From positions 1-53,028 of the forward strand of contig DASXSB010000052.1 in assembly GCA_036506275.1 (NCBI GenBank): DNA of 53,028 bases, given 5' to 3'. Every line of letters begins with the position of its first letter. Position 1 is the first letter of the stretch. This document shows positions 7,361 to 14,843 of the stretch, in pieces. A program made the position numbers and the translations under genes. Origin of the DNA: DASXSB01 sp036506275 (lineage in GTDB: Bacteria; Methylomirabilota; Methylomirabilia; Rokubacteriales; CSP1-6). Below the pieces are notes generated by a model. It did not search any database. It was not told the origin of the DNA and saw nothing but the letters and a program-made list of their open reading frames with translations.

Positions 7361-8503
7361 GTGAAACACTCGAACGTAGCGATGGCGCGACTGACGGTGT
7401 GGGCGTTCGCGTTTCCGCCCGTCTACTTCGCCCGCCGAAAGCGCTGGGGCGCCGCGGGCCTCCATAGCCTCACCTACGTCGTCCTTTTGGTTTCGCTCCC
7501 GACCACGCTCAAGACCGGCACCTGGCCCGTCGTGCTTTCCGTCGTGTGGGGCCTCAGTGTCGTGCACGCGTGCTACGACGCCATCCACCCGCCGCCACCG
7601 GACTCCAGCCGGCGCACGGCCGAAGGCCTCATCCTTGTCGGTGTCTTCCTGGCGATGGCTGTCTGGGTGATGGTGCTGCCGGCGAACCGCCACGACGCGC
7701 GTGCCCGGGAGGCGGCGAGAATTCAGGACGCGCTGTGGGAAGCGACCTGGATCGTCGAACAGGCGCAGCAGCACCGGGCGAGCGAAGGACGAGCGCCGGC
7801 AAGCGTCGAAGAGCTGCGGCGTCGTGTACCAGCCGCCAAGATCGAAGCGACCGATCCGTGGGGCGGGGACTGGGTCATCTCGGCGACCGACGACGCCTGG
7901 GCGTGTAGCCGCGGCCCTCGCGGGACAGGCCAGTGTCCGCCCGGCGATCCCGGTGACGCCGGCCGCTCGGCGTCCGGGTCGATTGGATATTCGGCACGAG
8001 GCGGCGGATGGAGCAGCCCGCCCACGGTGAGCACGGCAGCCGTGGACGCGCTGGCGCTGGTGCTCTTCGTCGGGTCGCCGATCGCCTACGTCGCCTGTCG
8101 GGTCATCCGGCGACGCCGCGGGCGCCCAGCCCCCGCCCTCACCGGAGGCTTGGCCGTTCTCGGCTTTCTGCTCATCGTCTCGGTCCCCCAAATCGTGGGC
8201 ATGGCCCTGCACAGTTCTATCGAAGCCAGGGCGCGACAGGCCAAAGCGCAAGCCGACGTTTGCGTCATCGCCACCGCGATAAGTGCGTATCGTGCCCAGA
8301 CCGGCACCCTCCCTGCGGCCTTGGCCGACGTCACCCTCGCCGTGACGAACTCTCAGGGTGTCACCTGCGGACCCTTCCTCGAGAGGATGCCGACGCCCCT
8401 CGGCCGCGGCTCGTACATCTACAAGCGGGGCCTCGGGGGGACGTTCATCATCCGATATCGTGAGCCGGAGTTTTCCGCATTCGCCGAGTGCCGGGCGACG
8501 TGA
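7361..8503 (+). CDS. Membrane protein with two pseudopilin (GspG-like) segments
   Basis: This protein of about 380 aa has hydrophobic segments near the N-terminus and again mid-protein (ALALVLFVGSPIAYVACRV, then LAVLGFLLIVSVPQIVG). After each membrane block comes a segment like the periplasmic part of a type II secretion pseudopilin. The first is a helix ARIQDALWEATWIVEQ followed by ASVEEL and TDPWGGDW; the second is a helix with AQADVCVIATAISAYRAQTG followed by LPAAL. TDPWG is a hallmark of GspG-type major pseudopilins, but the N-terminal prepilin cleavage site GxxxxE is not seen. Two such units in one chain is unusual. The start is uncertain: GTG at 7361 or ATG at 7382, neither with a strong ribosome binding site. 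The function is unknown. Confidence 0.6.
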   Translation: MKHSNVAMARLTVWAFAFPPVYFARRKRWGAAGLHSLTYVVLLVSLPTTLKTGTWPVVLSVVWGLSVVHACYDAIHPPPPDSSRRTAEGLILVGVFLAMAVWVMVLPANRHDARAREAARIQDALWEATWIVEQAQQHRASEGRAPASVEELRRRVPAAKIEATDPWGGDWVISATDDAWACSRGPRGTGQCPPGDPGDAGRSASGSIGYSARGGGWSSPPTVSTAAVDALALVLFVGSPIAYVACRVIRRRRGRPAPALTGGLAVLGFLLIVSVPQIVGMALHSSIEARARQAKAQADVCVIATAISAYRAQTGTLPAALADVTLAVTNSQGVTCGPFLERMPTPLGRGSYIYKRGLGGTFIIRYREPEFSAFAECRAT

Positions 8504-8528
8504 CGTGCAGCGCGCCGAACGTGGTCGT

Positions 8529-8616
8529 CTGTACCTGGGGGGCGGAGCGGCAGAACCGGACGTTGCCTACCGAGCAGGAATGTTCCGTCAACAGGGCCTT
8601 TGTCCCGTCTATGCTC
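8529..8616 (+). repeat. Direct repeat, copy A (about 88 bp)
   Basis: From CTGTACCTGGGGGGCGG to CCCGTCTATGCTC this segment is nearly identical to 10372-10473, apart from a 14-bp insertion in the second copy and a few substitutions. Both copies have the same orientation, 1.8 kb apart, flanking the intron and IS remnants. In copy B the repeat runs directly into an IS630 transposase remnant; in copy A it does not. It is probably a piece of the same IS630-type element. Bases 8504-8528 and 8617-8689 hold nothing recognisable. Confidence 0.7.
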
Positions 8617-8689
8617 CCGACCAGGGGCACTGGTCGAAGCTCGCCGCCGAGCTGGGGCTTCAACCCCAGTAAAATTGCGGCTTGTCGCT

Positions 8690-9088
8690 TCACGTCGAAC
8701 ACCTCAACCGGAACAGCTCGCCGCGGTCACCCGAGCTCGAGCTTGGCGTTCTTGGGCGAACTCTGCCGATTCCCTTCAGGATCCGCAAGCTCCAGTGTGA
8801 TAACGCGCACGAGTTTCCCTTCGCTTTCGCCCTCGCTGTGGAGGCGCTGGGGATCCGCATCGCTACATCAAGCCTCGGTGCCCACAACAGAACGGCAAGG
8901 TCGAGCGGAGCCATCGAATCGACCAGGAAGAATTCTGGGGGCGCCACCGATTCGAGGACTTCGATACCGCCGCCGTCGGTCTCCGAGCCTGGGAGGGTCA
9001 CTACAACCACGAGCGGTTTTCGCTAGCGCTTCAGGGGCGGACGCCGGCCGAAAAGCTGGCCACGCTCCTGTCGGCTCCAGCGGCGTAA
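8690..9088 (+). pseudogene. Decayed IS481-type transposase (C-terminal half)
   Basis: The integrase core remains in pieces. IRKLQCDNAHEFP contains the second catalytic Asp. After a frameshift near 8863-8870, the frame continues as PQQNGKVERSHR with the catalytic Glu, then RFEDFDTAA, HYNHERFSLALQGRTPAEKL and a TAA at 9086-9088. This matches the C-terminal half of IS481/IS3-like rve transposases. Upstream of about 8750 the sequence is scrambled across frames, and the first Asp region is missing. It is not functional. Confidence 0.75.
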
Positions 9089-9257
9089 CGGTCGTGTCTG
9101 TAGTCCCGATAACGTACCGCACGCCCGAGGTCAATCTTGACGAGACCCAACACTGAGGCGTGTGCCCCTCACTGCCCCTTGACCGCACCGGTGCCGCAGG
9201 CTAGCATCGCGGCGGGCCCTCCGGAGACCCGGTTAATGATGGCTACGCTCCGACGGT

Positions 9258-9362
9258 CTGACGTTCCAAGCTCTGGAGGCCAGGCACATCCGCGCGGTCC
9301 TGGCGCGGGTCGGCGACAACGAGCGGCAAGCGGCCCACGAAAGCTCTCCGACGCCCCGAGAC
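9258..9362 (+). pseudogene. Remnant of a Fis-type HTH domain (NtrC-family regulator C-terminus)
   Basis: One frame reads LTFQALEARHIRAVLARVG followed by DNERQAA. This is the typical start of the C-terminal Fis-like helix-turn-helix of sigma-54-dependent activators, in which the next residues recognise DNA. Downstream the frame degenerates, and no AAA+ or receiver domain is present. It is a fragment only. Bases 9089-9257 and 9363-9565 hold no recognisable gene. Confidence 0.4.
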
Positions 9363-9565
9363 CGAACGCGGGTCTCAGAACGAGGCCAGCGGCAGCATCA
9401 TGACGCGACCATCCCGCCGGGCCGCGGTCGCCGATGGCAGATGCGAGGACGGAGAATCGAGGACTTGCACGGCGCGCACACCTGGTACGCCTGTTGCCGT
9501 ACCCCCTGCCGTCGGCGGCTGCGCCTGCGCTTCTAGAGACGGCGAGGTCAGACAAGGAGGACCCC

Positions 9566-9730
9566 ATGGACAAGCATCGGGAGCGCGGAAAAGAAGAGGT
9601 TGAGCTCCACGCCCCGGAGACGAAGGTGAAGGATCTCGCGACCGGCGAGAAGGCAAAGGACGTGAAAGGTGGCGGCGCCAATGGCGGAATGTCTGGTGGT
9701 GATGGAGGTCCGCCTGGAAGACCTGCGTGA
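9566..9730 (+). CDS. 54-aa peptide with a VKGG (double-glycine) motif
   Basis: A strong ribosome binding site (AAGGAGG, 6 nt upstream) leads to an ATG. The peptide is highly charged at the N-terminus (KHRERGKEEVEL), has a hydrophobic-acidic KVKDLATGEKAKDVKGG block with GG at 35-36, and ends in a Gly/Asn/Ser-rich tail. This layout resembles leader peptides of exported double-glycine peptides or RiPP precursors, where a peptidase-domain ABC exporter cuts after GG. No exporter or modifying enzyme is in the window, and the tail runs into the intron remnant at about 9700, so the C-terminus may be altered. It could instead be a general small acidic protein. The good ribosome binding site argues for a real gene. 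Confidence 0.5.
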   Translation: MDKHRERGKEEVELHAPETKVKDLATGEKAKDVKGGGANGGMSGGDGGPPGRPA

Positions 9731-10371
9731 AGCCGAGGAGGTTGAACGTCTCCGGCTTCCCGTCGCCGGCGCGCCGTCGGTTCTCGGCCGCATACCAACC
9801 GAACTCCACCAGGCGCGTCTTGTCGGGGTGCAGCCCCGGGCCGAGCTTCGTGAACCGCTCACGCAGCTCGGTCAGGAACCGCTCGGCCTCCGCTAAAACC
9901 CCTCGATGAAGTCGTCCGCGTACCGCACGACGAACACATCGCCGTGGGCGTGCTTCTTCCGCCATCGTTGGGCCCAGAGGTCGAGCACGTAGTGCAAGTA
10001 CACGTTGGCCAGAAGGGGCGAGATACTGCCCCCTGCCGCGTGCCTTCTTCACGCCACGTTCGCACCCATCTTCCAGCACGCCGGCGTTGTGCCACTTCTG
10101 GGATCAGCCGCCGCGCCGGTCCGCAATCCGGTGCTCGACGAACTTCACCAGCCACTCGTGGTTGATGGCCTCGTAAAACCTGCGGATGTCGGCATCGAGC
10201 ACCCAGTTCACCTTCCGCGTCAGGAGCCCGGCGTACAGCATCCAGCGCATGATGCGGGCTGCGCCTCGGCCGGAATCCGTAGGAGAGCCGAGAAAGTCGG
10301 TCTCGTAGATCGCGCTCAGCACCTCGACCGTCGCGCGCTGGACGATCTTATCTTCCAGCGTGGGGGATGCC
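9726..10371 (-). pseudogene. Decayed group II intron reverse transcriptase/maturase
   Basis: Several minus-strand frames together spell a group II intron-encoded RT. They read TLEDKIVQRATVEVL, GLLTRKVNWVLDADIRRF with DHEWLVKF-like EAINHEWLVKF, VLEDG, an intact YADD active site encoded by 9911-9922, then LTELRERF, LHPDKTRLVEFG and FNLLGFT. At least three frameshifts separate these blocks. The first RT motifs, the maturase X domain and the HNH endonuclease are missing, and no intron RNA domain V was recognised. The 5' end abuts direct repeat copy B. It is clearly inactive. Confidence 0.85.
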
Positions 10372-10473
10372 CTGTACCTGGGGGGCGGAGCGGGGGGAGC
10401 GGAGCGGCAGAACCGGACGTTGCCTACGGAGAAGGAATGTTCCGTCAACAGGGCCGTTGTCCCGTCTATGCTC
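10372..10473 (+). repeat. Direct repeat, copy B (about 102 bp)
   Basis: This is a near-copy of 8529-8616 with a 14-bp internal insertion (GGGGGGAGCGGAGC-like). It continues into an IS630-type transposase remnant at 10474. The pair of repeats in the same orientation could have recombined to shuffle or delete the DNA between them. Confidence 0.7.
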
Positions 10474-10692
10474 TTCACCCCGAAAGGCGCCTCGTGGCTC
10501 AACCTGGTCGAGGCATGGTTCAGCATTCTCACCCGCAAGTCGGTGCGGCGCGGCTCCTTCGATGCAATTCGGGCGCTCATCCGCCACATCGAGCGCTACT
10601 TCGTGGAGTGGAATGCTCATCCGACACCTTTCGTGTGGGCCAAGGATCCCGCCGCCATCATCAAGAAGGCCTTGCGGCGTCGGGGTCGTTAA
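10474..10692 (+). pseudogene. IS630-type transposase, 3' remnant
   Basis: About 72 codons read FTPKGASWLNLVEAWFSIL, then SFDAIRALIRHIERYF and a basic end KKALRRRGR with a stop at 10690-10692. In IS630/Tc1-like transposases the segment TPxxASWLNxVE contains the last catalytic acidic residue of the DDE triad. The N-terminal helix-turn-helix and the first two catalytic residues are gone; instead the frame begins in the repeat. Bases 10693-10777 show nothing recognisable. Confidence 0.75.
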
Positions 10693-10777
10693 CATGACTT
10701 CCCGGACGGAACACTAGGAGGCGACGCGGCAGTCGCCTCGTTGCCCCCGCGTCGCGGGCGGACTATGGTCCTCTCCT

Positions 10778-10916
10778 ATGACCCCCACGCCGGAGTGGCT
10801 TCAGGAGAAGCTCTTCCGGCCCGTCGAGGATATCGCCGACGACATGCGTCGCGGCCGCTATCTCGATGCTTCGCGAAGCGCTGGACTACGGCCTGATCGA
10901 CGCGATCGGCCCGTGA
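10778..10916 (+). pseudogene. Remnant of a ClpP-like protease C-terminus
   Basis: An ATG at 10778 opens a frame reading EKLFRPVEDIADDMRRGRYLDA. A shift of frame then gives REALDYGLIDAIGP and TGA at 10914-10916. The pattern of a D-rich helix followed by EAxxYGLID is the C-terminal end of ATP-dependent Clp protease proteolytic subunits. The catalytic Ser-His region is absent. It is a truncated, frameshifted fragment ending 13 nt before the enoyl-CoA hydratase ATG. Confidence 0.45.
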
Positions 10917-10929
10917 GGAGGAGAGCGCC

Positions 10930-11745
10930 ATGACGTCGCCGCTCGTCACCTACGCTGCCGATGGCCGCGTGGGCATCGTCACGCTGAACCGTCCCGACAA
11001 GCTCAACGCGATCAGCCCCGAGCTCAAGCGCGAGCTGGTCGACCGCTTCCACGAGGCCGATCGCGATGCGGCCACGAGCGTGGTGGTGCTGCGCGCCGAG
11101 GGCCGTGCCTTCTCCGCCGGCTACGACATCGGCCCCAGCCCGGCGCGGGCGGCGCGCAAGGGCAACGCGCTGGCCTGGCACGCCTCGCTGGCCGACGACG
11201 TCGCGCTGGAGATGACACCGTGGAACATGAAGAAGCCGGTGATCGCCTCCGTGCAGGGCCACTGCCTCGGCGGCGGTTGCGAGCTGACGATGCTGTGCGA
11301 CCTCACCATCGCCGCCGACGATGCGCTCTTCGGCGAGCCGGAGATCCGCTTCTCCAACGTCGGGCCGGCGCTGGTCATGCCGTTCGTGATCGGCCTCAAA
11401 CGCGCGCGCGCGCTGCTCTACCTGGGAGATCCCATCGACGCGCAGACGGCGCTCGCATACGGGATGGTCAACCGCGTGGTGCCGCGCGCCGAGCTCGAGA
11501 CGGCCACGCTCAAGCTCGCGCGACGGATGGCGCTGATGGCGCCCGAGGCGCTGGCGTCCACGAAGCTCGCCATCAACCGCGGCGCCGAGAGCGCGGGCTT
11601 CCGGAGCGCCATCAACGCCGGCCTCGACGTCCTCGCTGCCCTCTACGCGGCCCGCACGGAGGTCGGCATGAAGTTCGACGAGATCCGAGAGAAGGACGGC
11701 CTCGGCGCCGCCCTGCGCTGGCGGGCGGCGCAGTTCGCCGAGTAA
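10930..11745 (+). CDS. Enoyl-CoA hydratase/isomerase family protein
   Basis: This 271-aa crotonase-fold enzyme is intact. It shows IVTLNRPDKLNAIS near the N-terminus, an oxyanion-hole segment AEGRAFSAGYDI and a second one GHCLGGGCELTMLCDL (about residues 111-126). GEPEIRF is the place where classical hydratases carry a catalytic Glu; the fold covers hydratases, isomerases and hydrolases, so the reaction is not fixed. A GAGGAGGAG ribosome binding site precedes the ATG. It is an intact gene inside a stretch of fragments, which suggests selection has kept it. Gene remnants flank it on both sides. Confidence 0.88.
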   Translation: MTSPLVTYAADGRVGIVTLNRPDKLNAISPELKRELVDRFHEADRDAATSVVVLRAEGRAFSAGYDIGPSPARAARKGNALAWHASLADDVALEMTPWNMKKPVIASVQGHCLGGGCELTMLCDLTIAADDALFGEPEIRFSNVGPALVMPFVIGLKRARALLYLGDPIDAQTALAYGMVNRVVPRAELETATLKLARRMALMAPEALASTKLAINRGAESAGFRSAINAGLDVLAALYAARTEVGMKFDEIREKDGLGAALRWRAAQFAE

Positions 11746-11747
11746 GC

Positions 11748-11918
11748 ATGCGCTGCTCGCGGTGCCGATCCGAGAACGACAGCAAGGCCCAGTTCTGTGA
11801 GGAGTGCGGGGCGAAGCTGGAGCTGCTGGCCGAGCGTGACCCGGAAGAGGCCCGGAAGATCCTCGATCCGGTGCTGATGCGGATGATCGAGGCGGTGCAC
11901 CGCTACGAAGGCACGTGA
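11748..11918 (+). pseudogene. Zinc ribbon spliced to a nucleotidyl cyclase fragment (56 aa)
   Basis: The 56-codon frame starts 2 nt after the enoyl-CoA hydratase stop. Residues 1-25 are a treble-clef-type zinc ribbon (CSRC, then CEEC). Residues 29-56 (ERDPEEARKILDPVLMRMIE then AVHRYEGT) match the region of class III adenylate/guanylate cyclases that precedes the metal-binding GDG loop. Zinc-ribbon cyclases with a much longer linker are common in soil bacteria. This frame therefore looks like a remnant with an internal deletion and a lost C-terminus, rather than a designed small protein. A real 56-aa zinc-ribbon protein is possible but less likely. Confidence 0.6.
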
Positions 11919-11919
11919 C

Positions 11920-12120
11920 TACGGCTTGGCGGAAGGCGCGCGCGCCGATCTCGTCGTGTGGGACTGCCACCGGGTGGAGGACGTCGTCGCCACGATGCCC
12001 GACCGGCGCTTCGTGCTGAAGCACGGGCGGGTGACGATCGCGCACGAGCGCCGTGTGCGCGTGCGGTGCGAGAGTAGCGGTGATCGCGACGCGAGTTCCT
12101 CGGGGCCGACAGTTTCTTGA
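11920..12120 (+). pseudogene. C-terminal fragment of an amidohydrolase (cytosine deaminase-like)
   Basis: The frame reads YGLAEGARADLVVWD, then VEDVVATMPDRRFVLKHGRV and a stop at 12118-12120. The pattern of 'G-x-x-ADLVVWD ... P-x-RxVxxxGRV' is the beta-sandwich end of metal-dependent amidohydrolases such as cytosine deaminase or imidazolonepropionase. There is no start codon in context and no metal-binding barrel. It begins right after the cyclase remnant, so two unrelated gene ends are joined. Confidence 0.55.
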
Positions 12121-12159
12121 CGCGGCGTTGTTTCGGCCGATTCTCGGGCGCATCGAGCG

Positions 12160-12536
12160 ATGACGATGTCAGCTCTACTCAGTCGTTCACCACGACCCTG
12201 GCTTGCCACCGGCGTAATCCTCACCTTCGTCGTCGGATTGTGGGGCGGAGGCTGTACCACCGGAGGCTCGCCGCCACCGCTGAGGATTCCGGATCAATAC
12301 GTCCTCGCCTATACGACTGGCTCCCCATTCGGGTCGAGACCGTCGCCTCGAACGGCGGCCGAGCGTGGTCGGCTCCGAATTCGCCGCTCGACACTCAAGG
12401 GAGCCCGTTGCCGGCCTCCATCGTCGCGCTGAGCATCGCGGCGAATCCGGACGGGTACGTGCTTGCCTGGTTCGATACGAGCGGCGTCCTCCACACGGTG
12501 ACGTCGCCCGTCGGTAATTTTGCATACTTTTCCTGA
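12160..12536 (+). pseudogene. Frameshifted small lipoprotein gene
   Basis: An ATG at 12160 opens a signal sequence with a hydrophobic core and a lipobox-like GGGC at about residues 29-32, followed by TTGGSPPP and DQYVLAYTTG. Near 12320 the coherent reading passes to another frame, which continues as PIRVETVAS, WSAPNSPLDTQ, ANPDGYVLAWFDTSGVLH and a stop at 12534-12536. The DGYVLAWFD and DQYVLAYTT phrases look like repeats of a beta-propeller or WD-like blade. Either the gene is broken by a frameshift, or only the first 90 codons are translated. No homologue is recognised. Confidence 0.45.
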
Positions 12537-12550
12537 AAGGCTCGGCGCGC

Positions 12551-12556
12551 TACGAT
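12551..12556 (+). promoter_or_regulatory. -10-like hexamer TACGAT for a possibly leaderless transcript
   Basis: TACGAT lies 9 nt upstream of the ATG at 12566 with no ribosome binding site, the same spacing as TACAAT at 4251. Confidence 0.35.
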
Positions 12557-12565
12557 CGAGGCGTC

Positions 12566-12739
12566 ATGACCGACCACGCCCTGCTCGCCTGGATCGCCAT
12601 TGGCGGGTTCACCATACAAACACTCGGCCTGATCGTGCTGGCGCTCATGCTGCGGGAATCGCAGCGCCTTACACGCGCGGTCGCGGGGCTCGTGTACCAG
12701 GAAGGCGAGCGAACTCGGGCCGCACTGGGCCGCCCCTAA
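12566..12739 (+). CDS. Small single-pass membrane protein (57 aa)
   Basis: The 57 codons encode one hydrophobic helix (about residues 6-29, WIAIGGFTIQTLGLIVLALM) followed by a charged, helical cytoplasmic-type tail rich in Arg and Glu. It has no known motif. It is likely a real small gene, since its composition fits a membrane peptide and a -10-like hexamer precedes it. The function is unknown. Bases 12740-12844 hold nothing recognisable. Confidence 0.5.
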   Translation: MTDHALLAWIAIGGFTIQTLGLIVLALMLRESQRLTRAVAGLVYQEGERTRAALGRP

Positions 12740-12844
12740 CGCGAGGGCTCCGCTTCGAGACGTTGACTCCGTGCCGAATGGCGCGTCGTTCTGACCCGCC
12801 AGCATCACCCGACAAGCGGTTGATCAATCGCGGCTGACTCCATT

Positions 12845-12862
12845 AGGGTCGTACGACACCCT
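12845..12862 (-). terminator. Possible terminator at the end of the 22-gene cluster
   Basis: On the minus strand AGGGTGTCGTACGACCCT folds into a 7-bp stem with one bulged T and a GTAC loop, 13 nt after the stop of the E1 gene. There is no U-tract after it, so the assignment is weak. Confidence 0.3.
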
Positions 12863-12875
12863 GATCTCGCGACCG

Positions 12876-14843
12876 CTACATCAGCCCGCGCACCGCGGCC
12901 ACGATGTCCGCCTGCGATGGGATCGTCGCCCGTTCCAGCGAGTCGTTGTACGGCATCGGAACTGGGCGCGCCGCCACGCGGGCGATGGGGGCGTCGAGCA
13001 CGTCCAGGGCCTTCTCGCTCACGAGCGCCGCGATCTCGGCGCCGAAGCCGCCGCGCTTCACGGCCTCGTGCACGATCACCAGCCGCGACGTCTTCGCCAC
13101 GGACCGGAGGATCGTCTCCTCGTCGAGCGGCCACAGCGTGCGGGGATCGATGACCTCCACGCTCACGCCGTCCTTCGCCAGCTCGTCGGCCGCCGCCAGC
13201 GCGCGCGCGACCATGGCCTGGGTGGCGACGACGGTGACGTCGCTGCCGGCGCGCTTGACGTCGGCCTTGCCGAGGGGGATCGCGTACGTGCCCTCGGGGA
13301 CGGCGCCCTTGGTCGCGTACAGGACCTTGTGCTCGAGGAAGATCACGGGATTGTCGTCGCGGATGGCGGACGCGAGGAGGCCCTTGGCGTCGTAGGGCGT
13401 GGAGGGCGCGATGACGACGAGGCCCGGGATGTGCACGAACCAGGCTTCGAGGCTCTGCGAGTGCTGGGCGGCGAGGCGGATGCCGCCGCCTTGCGGCCCG
13501 CGGATCACGAGCGGCACCGTGGGCGTGCCGCCGAGCATGTACCGGAATTTCGCGGCCTGGTTCACGATCTGGTCCATGGTCATCGCCACGAAGTCCCAGA
13601 TCTGGATCTCGACGACCGGACGCAGGCCGGCGATGGCGGCCCCTACACCCATGCCGACGAAGCTTGGTTCCGAGATCGGCGTGTCGCGCACGCGGTCCTC
13701 GCCGTACGCCTCGCGGAGCCCGCGCGTGACGCCGAAGATGCCGCCGATGAGCCCCACGTCCTCCCCCATCACGAACACGCGCTCGTCCCGCTGCATCTCG
13801 GCGTGGAGCGCCTCGTTGAGCGCCTGCGCGAAGGTGATCTCGCGCCCGCCGCGCGTCTCCGGCTCCGTGACCTGCGCGTGGGGAGCGTAGACGGCCGCTT
13901 CCATCAGCTCCACCGTCGGCTCCGGGCTTCCTTCCGCGAAGGCAACCGCGCGATCGAGCTCGAGCTCGACTTCTTCCCTGAGCTCCTTGAGCCGCGTCGC
14001 CGGCACCAGCCGCTCTTCCACGAGCTTCGTCTCCAGGCGGCCGATGGGATCACGTGTCATCCACTCCAGCTCTTCTTCCTTGGTGCGGTAGTCGGGCAGG
14101 TTCGCGCGCATGCTGTGGCCGCCCCAGCGGTACGTCACCGCCTCCACCAGCGTCGGCCCCTTGCCCGCGCGCGCCCGCTCCACCGCGCCCCGAACGGTGT
14201 CGTAGACGGCAAAGACGTCGTTGCCGTCGATCCGCATCGTCGGAAAACCGTAGCCGGCGGCGCGGGCGGCCACGTCCTCGCCGGCGGTGGTGCGGCGCGA
14301 CGCCGTGGACAGCGCGTACTGGTTGTTCTCGCACAGGAAGATGAACGGGAGGCTCCACACCGCAGCCAGGTTCATCGTCTCGTGGACGACGCCCTGATTG
14401 GCGCCGCCGTCGCCGAAGAACGTCAGCACGACGCTGTCGGTGCGCCGGAGCCGCGCCGCCAGCGCCGCCCCCGCCCCGATCGGGATGCCGGCCGCCACGA
14501 TGCCGTTGCAGCCGAGGATGTTCAGATCGAGGGCGGCGATGTGCATCGAGCCGCCCAGGCCCTTGCAGTAGCCGGTCTGGCGTCCCATCAGCTCCGCCAT
14601 CATGAGGTCGATGCGGGCGCCCTTGGCGATGCAGTGGCCGTGGCCGCGATGGTTGCCCACGATCGAATCGTCCACGCGCAGATTGGCGCAGGCGCCGGCC
14701 GCCACCGCCTCCTGGCCGACGTAGCTGTGGGCGGTGCCCTTGACGAGCCCCGCGTTGAACAGCTCCACCGTCTTCTCGTCGAAGCGGCGGATCTTGACCA
14801 TGGTCGTGTAGAGCCGTTCGAGCAGCGGCACGTCGAGCTTCAT
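12876..14843 (-). CDS. Fused alpha/beta thiamine-diphosphate dehydrogenase E1 component
   Basis: This 655-aa chain joins both E1 subunits of 2-oxoacid or acetoin dehydrogenases. The alpha half (about residues 1-325) has YVGQEA, GNHRGHGH and the thiamine-diphosphate motif GDGGANQG ... NNQYALS. The beta half (about 335-655) has ITFAQALNEAL, GEDVGLIGG and the HSQSLEAWF, VIAPSTPYDAKGLL and DPRTLWPLD blocks. It decarboxylates a 2-oxoacid or acetoin and passes the acyl group to a lipoyl E2. No E2 or E3 gene is nearby, so these must be supplied elsewhere. The ATG at 14843 overlaps the stop of the upstream acyl-CoA dehydrogenase by 4 nt. It is the last gene of the 22-gene cluster. Confidence 0.92.
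   Translation of the reverse strand: MKLDVPLLERLYTTMVKIRRFDEKTVELFNAGLVKGTAHSYVGQEAVAAGACANLRVDDSIVGNHRGHGHCIAKGARIDLMMAELMGRQTGYCKGLGGSMHIAALDLNILGCNGIVAAGIPIGAGAALAARLRRTDSVVLTFFGDGGANQGVVHETMNLAAVWSLPFIFLCENNQYALSTASRRTTAGEDVAARAAGYGFPTMRIDGNDVFAVYDTVRGAVERARAGKGPTLVEAVTYRWGGHSMRANLPDYRTKEEELEWMTRDPIGRLETKLVEERLVPATRLKELREEVELELDRAVAFAEGSPEPTVELMEAAVYAPHAQVTEPETRGGREITFAQALNEALHAEMQRDERVFVMGEDVGLIGGIFGVTRGLREAYGEDRVRDTPISEPSFVGMGVGAAIAGLRPVVEIQIWDFVAMTMDQIVNQAAKFRYMLGGTPTVPLVIRGPQGGGIRLAAQHSQSLEAWFVHIPGLVVIAPSTPYDAKGLLASAIRDDNPVIFLEHKVLYATKGAVPEGTYAIPLGKADVKRAGSDVTVVATQAMVARALAAADELAKDGVSVEVIDPRTLWPLDEETILRSVAKTSRLVIVHEAVKRGGFGAEIAALVSEKALDVLDAPIARVAARPVPMPYNDSLERATIPSQADIVAAVRGLM

Noticed and set aside
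9375..10079. A 234-codon minus-strand frame as a complete protein
   Set aside because: It holds only pieces of the group II intron RT joined with nonsense; other pieces lie in other frames, so it is a decayed gene.
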